A stretch of DNA of 64,000 bases, from assembly GCF_013343005.1 (NCBI RefSeq), contig NZ_CP054491.1:744001-808000 (forward strand), read 5' to 3'. Within the stretch, counting starts at the first letter, position 1. Every line of letters starts with the position of its first letter. Below are positions 57,619 through 64,000 of this stretch, in pieces. A program made the position numbers and the translations under genes. Below the pieces are notes generated by a model. It saw only the letters and a program-made list of their open reading frames with translations, did no database searches and was not told the origin of the DNA. Source of the DNA: Candidatus Reidiella endopervernicosa (GTDB lineage Bacteria > Pseudomonadota > Gammaproteobacteria > GCF-013343005).

Positions 57619-59625
57619 TTAATCGAGCATTCCACGCAGATTGGCAATATGCGCCCGTCCACGCTGCTTGCGCTCTTCGGGTGGACGCTCTTCACCTCGC
57701 CCCTCCCACTGCAGATCATCCTGTGGCAGCTCTTCGATAAAGCGACTCGGCTGACAGATGATCACCTCGCCATAGCGACGGCGCTTGGCGGCGAAGGTGA
57801 TGGTGAGTGTCTTCTGTGCACGGGTCACGCCGACGTAGGCGAGGCGGCGTTCCTCCTCGATCGCATCATCCTCAAGGCTGTTGCGGTGTGGCAGGATCTC
57901 CTCCTCAACGCCGACCAGAAAGACGTGCGGAAACTCGAGCCCCTTGGCGGTGTGCAGGGTCATCAGGCTGACACGGTCGCCGCCATCCTCCTCATCCTGT
58001 CGGTCGAGAATATCGAGCAGGGTGATCTGGCTGACCATCTCCGCTAACCCCTCGTTCGGACCCTGATCCTCACGCATCCGTTTTAGCCAGTCGAGTAGCG
58101 AATCGACGTTCTTTATCCGCCGTTCTGCCGCCTCGACCGAGGCGGAGGTCTCCTGCAGCCACGCCTCGTAGTTGATGTCACGGATCAGATCCTTGACCAC
58201 CTCGACCGGTTCCTCACGCTGCACACGGTCGGATAGATTGGTGAGCCACTCGGTGAAGGTGCGCAGATTGTTGAGACCTCGCCCCTTGAGTGTCTCCTCC
58301 AGACCGATCTCAAAGCTTGCGGCGAAGAGACTGCGCTCACGGCTGTTGGCGTAGGCGCCGAGTTTCTCCAGGGTGGAGGCACCGATCTCGCGTCGCGGCG
58401 TGTTGACGATGCGCAGGAAGGCGGCATCGTCATCGGGATTGGCAAGTAGGCGCAGATAGCTGAGCAGATCCTTGATCTCGCTACGCTCAAAAAAGGAGGT
58501 GCCGCCGCTGAGGTGGTAGGGGATGCGGTGCTCGCGCAGTATCTGCTCGAACAGCCGTGCCTGATGGTTGCTGCGATAGAGGATGGCGAAGTCACTGTCG
58601 CGCGTTTTGTGGATGAACTTGTGGTGCAGGATCTCGGAGACAACACGCTGCGCCTCGTTATCGGCATCCTTGGTGCGCAGCACGCGAATTGGATCGCCGT
58701 AACCGCGATCGCTCCAGAGACTCTTGTCGAAGAGGTGTGGATTGTTGGCGATTAGCTCGTTGGCTGCTTTGAGGATGCGGCCCATCGAGCGGTAGTTCTG
58801 TTCCAGTTTGATTACCTTGAGGGTGGGGAAGTCCTCCTGCAGCTGGGCGAGGTTCTCGGGGCGGGCGCCACGCCAGGCGTAGATCGACTGATCGTCATCG
58901 CCAACCACGGTCAGGGTGCCTCGATCGCCTACTAACAGTTTCACCAGGTCGTACTGGCAGGCGTTGGTGTCCTGATACTCGTCGACCAGCAGATAGCGGA
59001 TGCGCTCGCGCCACGCCTGCAGCACCTCGGGGTGTTCCTGGAATAGCCGCACCGGCTGCAGGATCAGATCATCGAAATCGAGTGCGTTGTAGGCCTTGAG
59101 GTGGCGGTTGTAGAGGGCGTAGAGCCGCGCACAGGCCGCCTCCTGCTCATCGGCGGCGTGGGAGAGGGCGTGGTCGGGGTGGACCATGGCGTTCTTCCAG
59201 TCGGAGATGCGCCACTGAAAGGCGTCGATCTGCTCGGTAGCGTCGTGCTCCTTGCGCCCCAGCTCGCGGATCAGCGCGGCGCTATCCTGAGCGTCGAAGA
59301 TCGAGAAACCCGATTTGTAGCCGAGCGCCTTGTGGTCGCGGCGCAGGATGTTGAGGCCGAGATTGTGGAAGGTGGAGACGCGCAGGCCGCGGGTCTCTTC
59401 GCTCTGCATCATCGAGCTGACGCGGCTCTTCATCTCGCGCGCGGCCTTGTTGGTGAAGGTAACGGCGGCGATGTGGCGTGCCTGGATCGCCTCGTTGCGC
59501 ACCAGGTGCACGATCTTGTGGGTGATCACACCCGTCTTGCCACTACCGGCCCCAGCCAGAACCAGCAGGGGGGAGTCGGTGTGCAGCACCGCTGCCTTCT
59601 GATGTGGATTGAGTTTGTGCGCCAT
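57619..59625 (-). CDS. rep: UvrD/Rep-type superfamily 1 DNA helicase
   Basis: The 668-residue protein has all SF1A motifs in order: Q-motif LNPHQKAAVLH, Walker A LAGAGSGKTGVITHKI near residue 25, AAVTFTNKAAREMKSRV, Walker B LLVDEYQDTN near 212, VVGDDDQSIYAWRGA, EQNYRS, LMTLHTAKGLEFPHVFLVG and YVGVTRAQ. Length and start fit Rep, which unwinds 3'-5' and restarts stalled forks. UvrD is longer and is the alternative. The gene has no damage. Confidence 0.92.
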   Translation of the reverse strand: MAHKLNPHQKAAVLHTDSPLLVLAGAGSGKTGVITHKIVHLVRNEAIQARHIAAVTFTNKAAREMKSRVSSMMQSEETRGLRVSTFHNLGLNILRRDHKALGYKSGFSIFDAQDSAALIRELGRKEHDATEQIDAFQWRISDWKNAMVHPDHALSHAADEQEAACARLYALYNRHLKAYNALDFDDLILQPVRLFQEHPEVLQAWRERIRYLLVDEYQDTNACQYDLVKLLVGDRGTLTVVGDDDQSIYAWRGARPENLAQLQEDFPTLKVIKLEQNYRSMGRILKAANELIANNPHLFDKSLWSDRGYGDPIRVLRTKDADNEAQRVVSEILHHKFIHKTRDSDFAILYRSNHQARLFEQILREHRIPYHLSGGTSFFERSEIKDLLSYLRLLANPDDDAAFLRIVNTPRREIGASTLEKLGAYANSRERSLFAASFEIGLEETLKGRGLNNLRTFTEWLTNLSDRVQREEPVEVVKDLIRDINYEAWLQETSASVEAAERRIKNVDSLLDWLKRMREDQGPNEGLAEMVSQITLLDILDRQDEEDGGDRVSLMTLHTAKGLEFPHVFLVGVEEEILPHRNSLEDDAIEEERRLAYVGVTRAQKTLTITFAAKRRRYGEVIICQPSRFIEELPQDDLQWEGRGEERPPEERKQRGRAHIANLRGMLD

Positions 59626-59699
59626 GGGTCAACTTCGTCGTGGGGAGGCGATTGTAGCAGTCTCGCGTCCCATTCTGAGCAGAATTAATCAGAGCATAT

Positions 59700-60029
59700 T
59701 TAGTTATTACGACTGATCAGCCGGTCGAAGTTGAGAATCAGGGTCAGTAGTTGGGCGGCATCGGTTGGCTGCTGATTGAAGCTGTACTCAGCCAGTGGAT
59801 AGATATCACACTCAGTGGGCAGAGTTTGACCGTTCTCGAGGAGCCGCTTCATCTGCGGCAGAAAGACCCACTGTAGCCACTGGTGGAATTCGAGTGTGTC
59901 GTGGCAGAAAGGGACCAGGCTCTCGAGCCGCTCAGGCTCCGGTGGCTGCTCACCCCACAGCGCCAGACGGCGCATCTCCGTCTCGATGGCGAGCAGTAGA
60001 TCGGCAATCTGGTATTCAACCTTCTCCAT
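59700..60029 (-). CDS. YqcC-family protein (DUF446)
   Basis: The 109-residue helical protein has IADLLLAIETEMRRLALW, PFCHDTLEFHQWLQWVFLP and the end AAQLLTLILNFDRLI, the conserved pattern of YqcC proteins found near truC in enterobacteria. It is soluble and has no catalytic motif. Function unknown; the family is only in gammaproteobacteria, which supports the assignment of the organism. Confidence 0.85.
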   Translation of the reverse strand: MEKVEYQIADLLLAIETEMRRLALWGEQPPEPERLESLVPFCHDTLEFHQWLQWVFLPQMKRLLENGQTLPTECDIYPLAEYSFNQQPTDAAQLLTLILNFDRLISRNN

Positions 60030-60038
60030 CGCAGAGGG

Positions 60039-60710
60039 CTAGTTGATAACGCTGCGGTAGCGCTTGAGCAGGGTCGAGACTCGTTTGACGTAGTTCTTGG
60101 TCTCTTTATAAGGTGGAATGCCGTTGTAGCGAGTCACCGCCGTTGGACCAGCATTGTAGGCGGCGATCGCCAGCTTCTGATTGCCGAAGCGGCCCAGCAG
60201 TTCGCTGAGATACTTCGCGCCACCGTCGATGTTCTGCGCCGCATTGAAGGGATTGCCGACACCGAGATAGCGGGCAGTGGTCGGCATCAGCTGCATCAGC
60301 CCCTTGGCCCCAGCGCGTGAAACCGCCTTGCGATTGAAGGCCGATTCGGCGTGGATTACGGCACGTACCAATGCGGCATCAACGTTGTGGCGCTTGGCTG
60401 CCTTGGCCACCAGATCCTTGAATGCCTCGGTATTGAGTGCCACCTTGCGCCAGTCGGAGTTGGCCATGTCGCAACCGATGTAGGACATCAGGCAGCTCGG
60501 AATCAGCTCCTCGTAGGTGAGCCCCATCGGTTTGAGACTGCTATAGGTGACCACACCATCTTTGTCGGTGTATTTGTAGATATCGGCCTGAATGCTGAAT
60601 GCAGAGAGGGCGAGCAGCGGCAGAAGCAGTCGTGCGAGCAGGTGACCTATTGTGCGGCTGTGGGAGTGGAGATCTTTCATGGTGGGCAATGTAACCGAAC
60701 TGTCGCTCAT
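60039..60710 (-). CDS. Soluble lytic murein transglycosylase-like protein (SLT fold) with DUF4124
   Basis: A signal peptide (LLARLLLPLLALSAFSIQA) is followed by the DUF4124 segment IYKYTDKDGVVTYSS and an SLT domain with catalytic Glu in AVIHAESAFN near residue 121. The domain continues RAGAKGLMQLMPTTARYLGV, KYLSELLGRFGN and AIAAYNAGPTAVTRYNGIPP. It cleaves peptidoglycan glycan strands in the periplasm. The start may be ATG 60710 or ATG 60680; both keep the signal peptide. Confidence 0.9.
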   Translation of the reverse strand: MSDSSVTLPTMKDLHSHSRTIGHLLARLLLPLLALSAFSIQADIYKYTDKDGVVTYSSLKPMGLTYEELIPSCLMSYIGCDMANSDWRKVALNTEAFKDLVAKAAKRHNVDAALVRAVIHAESAFNRKAVSRAGAKGLMQLMPTTARYLGVGNPFNAAQNIDGGAKYLSELLGRFGNQKLAIAAYNAGPTAVTRYNGIPPYKETKNYVKRVSTLLKRYRSVIN

Positions 60711-60743
60711 TTCAAGCGGCCAGTATGCTAATGGCGAGAGTCG

Positions 60744-62249
60744 TTAGCGTCGATCGAGCTTGCGATAGCCAATCGCCTCACTGAGGTGGTGGGTGGCGAT
60801 CTGATCGCTCCCCTCCAGGTCGGCAACAGTTCGCGCTACCTTGAGAATGCGGTGGTAAGCACGGGCGGAGAGACCGAGATGGTCGATGGCGGTATCGAGC
60901 AGCTGGCGGTCATCGCTGTTGAGCCGACAGTGTTTGTTGATGGCGCGGTTATCGAGTTGGTTGTTGCTCTTGCCGTTGCGTGTCAGTTGCCGCTCGCGTG
61001 CCTGTTCGACTCTTGCCCGTACCTCTCGGCTCGTCTCACGCTGCTCGGAGTGATCACGCCCCAGCTCACCGCGCGGCAGGGCGGGGACTTCGATGTGCAG
61101 ATCGATGCGGTCGAGCAGCGGTCCGGAGATTCGTGCACGATAGCGTGCGACCTGCTCGGTGGAGCAGTGGCAGCGACCGTTGTAATGCCCCAGATAGCCG
61201 CAGGGGCAGGGATTCATCGCAGCGATGAGCTGGAAACGTGCCGGGAACTCCGCCTGTCGCGCAGCCCGTGAGATGGTGATCTGTCCCGACTCAAATGGCT
61301 CGCGCAGTACCTCCAGCACCTTGCGATCGAACTCCGGCAGCTCATCAAGAAACAGCACCCCGTGGTGGGCGAGTGAGATCTCACCGGGGCGCGGATGGCT
61401 GCCACCACCCACCAGCGCCACCCCCGAGGCGGTGTGGTGGGGTGAGCGTAGGGTGCGTTGGCGCCAGTTGTTCAGATTGAGCTTGTGATGACTGATAGAG
61501 CGGATTGAGGCGGCTTCGAGCGCTTCCGTTTCGCTCATCAGCGGCAGGATGCTGGGCAGGCGGCTGGCGAGCATCGTCTTGCCGGTACCTGGAGGGCCAA
61601 TCATCAAGATACTGTGATTTCCGGCGGCGGCAATCTCAAGCGCCCGTTTGGCGTGGTGTTGACCGATTACCTCCGAGAGATCAGCGCTCTGCTCCTGATA
61701 GCGATCGCTCAGATCGGGTGTTACGCGGGCTAGTGGCAGGCCACCATCAAGGTGGTTGCAGACGCTGAGCAGATGATCGCTGGCGTAGATCTCGGCCTCA
61801 CTGGCCAGTGCCGCCTCCTCACCGTTCTCAATCGGTACGATCAGTTTGCGTCCGGTACGGCTGGCGGCCTGCGCCATTGGCAGCAGGCCTGGTACGGGAC
61901 GTAGCGCACCTGAAAGTGCTAGCTCACCGGCAAACTCATACTGCTCAATCAGATCACTACTTAGTTGCCCCGAGGCGACCAAAATGCCGATGGCGATCGG
62001 CAGGTCGAAGCGCCCCCCCTCTTTGGGAAGATCGGCGGGGGCGAGGTTGATGGTGATACGACGAGCGGGGAATTCGAACTGGCTGTTGAGCAGCGCACCG
62101 CGCACACGATCCTTACTCTCTTTAACCGCCGCCTCGGGTAGGCCGACAATCGAGAGGGAGGGGAGGCCGTTGGAGAGGTGAACCTCAATGGTGACTTCGG
62201 GGGCTTCAACGCCGACCTGGGCGCGCGAGTGTACGATGGCGAGTGACAT
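60744..62249 (-). CDS. comM: ComM/YifB-type Mg-chelatase-like ATPase
   Basis: The 501-residue AAA+ protein has the N-terminal LonC-like part ([20 protein letters not shown]) and a Walker [16 protein letters not shown] near residue 219. It also has Walker [13 protein letters not shown], a four-Cys loop [18 protein letters not shown] and the C-terminal [19 protein letters not shown]. ComM is a hexameric helicase that moves branches during integration of DNA in natural transformation. Length and motifs are complete. Confidence 0.93.
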   Translation of the reverse strand: MSLAIVHSRAQVGVEAPEVTIEVHLSNGLPSLSIVGLPEAAVKESKDRVRGALLNSQFEFPARRITINLAPADLPKEGGRFDLPIAIGILVASGQLSSDLIEQYEFAGELALSGALRPVPGLLPMAQAASRTGRKLIVPIENGEEAALASEAEIYASDHLLSVCNHLDGGLPLARVTPDLSDRYQEQSADLSEVIGQHHAKRALEIAAAGNHSILMIGPPGTGKTMLASRLPSILPLMSETEALEAASIRSISHHKLNLNNWRQRTLRSPHHTASGVALVGGGSHPRPGEISLAHHGVLFLDELPEFDRKVLEVLREPFESGQITISRAARQAEFPARFQLIAAMNPCPCGYLGHYNGRCHCSTEQVARYRARISGPLLDRIDLHIEVPALPRGELGRDHSEQRETSREVRARVEQARERQLTRNGKSNNQLDNRAINKHCRLNSDDRQLLDTAIDHLGLSARAYHRILKVARTVADLEGSDQIATHHLSEAIGYRKLDRR

Positions 62250-62530
62250 GGTTCCGTCCCTATCGGCTTCTTGCCGACTCCTGATTCAGTCCGTGGTGCA
62301 CGGCAGGTGTAGCTCGGCTGATGGAAACCACCGAGTGGTAGTCGCTCTGATGCGATTAGAAACGTACTTCATGGTGTTGTAGAGGAGCTGTCGGCCTGGT
62401 TGATCAGCTCGCCGAGGGTGCCGCTATCAATACTCTCCTTATCGATTGAGGTCATGCAGAGGCTGAATGAGTCCTCTTTTATGTACGATGCAGGCGCGTA
62501 TGTGAATCAGATATAAAGGGTGCGAGTGAG

Positions 62531-63373
62531 TTAGGTGAAGTGCTGCTGAATGCGTTTTACAAACGACTGTTTTGATTGGTTTTGGATTTTATAAGTTAGT
62601 TTTTTATCGGTCAGCAGGCCTCTAACCTGTGTGCTGTCAAAGCTAATTGAGGTGGTGTTGCCGTTGTGTAAAATCGCAGCCTCTATTAAGGCGTATAGGT
62701 CGCTTCTGGTCAGCTTCGATAGTGCCGCTTTGTTAATGTTTGTAATACTGCGTTTTATTTGAAAGTAGCTTCTGTTGATTTGGCTGCTGGTCTTTTTGTT
62801 GTCGACAGAGTGATGCCTCATTCTCTCCCTATCATCATGTGCAATTGTTTCGATACCCTTAAGTGGTAGAGGCAGAATGGGTGAACCGCTCTCTTCCAGT
62901 CGCCAATAGAAATCTGAATCTTCGGCTCCCCATCCTTGAATAACGTCGTCATAGCCATCGATGCGTGTGAAGTCCGTGCGTTCTACGAGAACGCAACCGC
63001 TTTTATCGCGATTTTTACCACTAGACTCCGGACGATAGGCGAATCCAGACTCGATTTTGTTGTGAATCGTGGCTATAGCGTGGGTGGGCAACAGGATGTC
63101 TGCATCTATGAAAAAGAGCCAGGGTGCGGTGGCGTTATTTGCACCTATATTACGCGCTGCTGAAAGATTGAAGTGTGGCTGGTTTGGAACGCGTACAACC
63201 GTAATCTCTGGGAAGTACTCTTCAACCCAGTTGCCTGAGTTATCGGGGCATGAGTAGTCGACGACGATGCAGTGGCTCATCTCCTGTGCGGCAGCTAGTG
63301 GTAGAGACCGTTTAAGATGCGCCAGTCGCCCTTTACAGGTGATGATGATGTTGGTTTTGATATTGGACTTCAT
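62531..63373 (-). CDS. Family 2-type glycosyltransferase (GT-A fold)
   Basis: The protein starts NIIITCKGRLAHLKRSLPL and has the GT-A metal site in APWLFFIDADILLP near residue 92. It continues with the galactosyltransferase-like acceptor loop DVIQGWGAEDSDFYWRLEES near 150, then a long helical tail. It transfers a hexose, probably to a surface polysaccharide. It is isolated from the polysaccharide cluster at the left end, and its AT-rich composition suggests transfer. Confidence 0.85.
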   Translation of the reverse strand: MKSNIKTNIIITCKGRLAHLKRSLPLAAAQEMSHCIVVDYSCPDNSGNWVEEYFPEITVVRVPNQPHFNLSAARNIGANNATAPWLFFIDADILLPTHAIATIHNKIESGFAYRPESSGKNRDKSGCVLVERTDFTRIDGYDDVIQGWGAEDSDFYWRLEESGSPILPLPLKGIETIAHDDRERMRHHSVDNKKTSSQINRSYFQIKRSITNINKAALSKLTRSDLYALIEAAILHNGNTTSISFDSTQVRGLLTDKKLTYKIQNQSKQSFVKRIQQHFT

Positions 63374-63551
63374 TGAGAGGATGTACAGTATGGCTCTAGT
63401 AACTGCTAGGTAGTGTGAGATCGGCTGCTCGGACTCTCTCTGCAGAACTAACTCTTCGATTAAATGTAACTAAATAAATAAGTAGATCTTCAGTTGTGAT
63501 GAATTTAATTCAGATATTTATTACTTGATCAAATATCGAAACCTAATTCAC

Positions 63552-64000
63552 TTACTGCTCGACACGGTTACGACCTCGCTTCTTGGCATTGTACAGAGCA
63601 CGATCGGCCTTGCTGATCAGGGTGCCGACATTGCTATTGTCGATGTTTTCCAGGTCGGTTGCAGCAATACCGAGACTGATGGTGCTCTTGATGGTGATGC
63701 CATCGATCTCGACGGGTGACTGCTCCACGCTGCGGCGGATACGTTCGGCGACAGCTGCAGCCTCACGGCTGGGTGTGTTGGGCAGCATGATGATGAACTC
63801 CTCGCCGCCGTAGCGCGACAGGGTATCCTGCTCGCGTTTTACATCGGCAACGATATCGACAACATGTTTCAGTACCTCATCACCTGTGAGGTGGCCGTGG
63901 GTGTCATTGATCGCCTTGAAGTGATCGAGATCGAGCATGATGAAGGAGGTGATCTCACGGTCGCGTTTGCTGCGTGAGAGTGAGTGGTCAGCGATGGCGT
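63552..64000 (-). CDS. GGDEF-domain diguanylate cyclase, C-terminal part (partial)
   Basis: The frame is open to the right edge (AIADHSLSRSKRDREITSF) and continues MLDLDHFKAINDTHGHLTGD, LSRYGGEEFIIMLPNTPS with a complete GGEEF signature and ADRALYNAKKRGRNRV, ending at 63552. The I-site RxxD is not visible here. It makes c-di-GMP. The N-terminal sensor is outside the window. Confidence 0.9.
   Translation of the reverse strand, partial: AIADHSLSRSKRDREITSFIMLDLDHFKAINDTHGHLTGDEVLKHVVDIVADVKREQDTLSRYGGEEFIIMLPNTPSREAAAVAERIRRSVEQSPVEIDGITIKSTISLGIAATDLENIDNSNVGTLISKADRALYNAKKRGRNRVEQ

Overview
The window looks like the chromosome of an autotrophic gammaproteobacterium. It has a form I RuBisCO operon with the CbbQ/CbbO activase and a divergent LysR regulator, a Fur-type iron ABC transporter, a molybdate ABC transporter, ComM, a Rep-type helicase and an Arg tRNA with encoded CCA. 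A periplasmic DsrE-family protein and a CDGSH iron-sulfur protein suggest sulfur chemistry, but no sox, apr or core dsr genes are present, so sulfur oxidation is inference. No carboxysome genes are visible.

Layout: 1-5915 is an intact surface-polysaccharide block (end of an asparagine-synthase-like gene, EpsG-like polymerase, GT4 glycosyltransferase, WecA-type transferase, repeat-built outer-membrane protein, methyltransferase). 5916-10896 is decayed: a methyltransferase gene split by an IS3-family element and by a 285-bp repeat, then an ATP-grasp-like gene followed by its own degenerate copy. 10897-15034 is fbpABC, with fbpA split by the repeat and a candidate Fur box upstream. 15214-20989 holds a frameshifted diguanylate cyclase, a broken modA with intact modBC, and an Ada-like repair gene. 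21066-31451 is the intact carbon-fixation block: cbbR, then cbbL, cbbS, orf103a, cbbQ, cbbO, orf103b, orf131, a 549-residue protein with a phage/plasmid-type domain, and a two-domain class II aldolase. 31488-32679 holds dsrE-like and CDGSH genes. 32867-43279 is mostly decayed (dinB, antiporter, PIN-like, SDR, Fic) with a second IS copy. 43764-56168 holds large broken genes for secreted or signalling proteins: a phosphoesterase, a DNase II homologue, a gamma-glutamylcyclotransferase-like protein, a kinase-ATPase-GAF-GGDEF protein and a beta-rich repeat protein. 56336-64000 is conserved housekeeping DNA.

The main discovery is a family of eight dispersed copies (A-H) of a 279-285 bp element with a hairpin near each end. 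Its limits can be fixed to the base because removing it restores a protein reading frame (copies A and B) or a perfect terminator stem (copy H). There is no target duplication and no terminal inverted repeat. It sits in both orientations relative to host genes and has broken at least four of them. The copies fall into two 5' subtypes, and one carries a compensatory base-pair change in the 3' hairpin. It encodes no convincing protein and looks like a non-autonomous mobile element whose mobilising enzyme lies outside this window.

Second, the RuBisCO operon carries unusual passengers: two paralogous 103-residue proteins bracketing cbbQO, and a 549-residue protein with a domain otherwise typical of phage and plasmid polyvalent proteins. 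Third, there is a degraded bacterial homologue of animal-type DNase II.

Frameshifts are very unevenly distributed: none in 84-5915, 21066-32679 or 57619-64000, but many between 6 and 17 kb and between 33 and 56 kb. This suggests real, patchy gene decay, although sequencing indels cannot be excluded from sequence alone.
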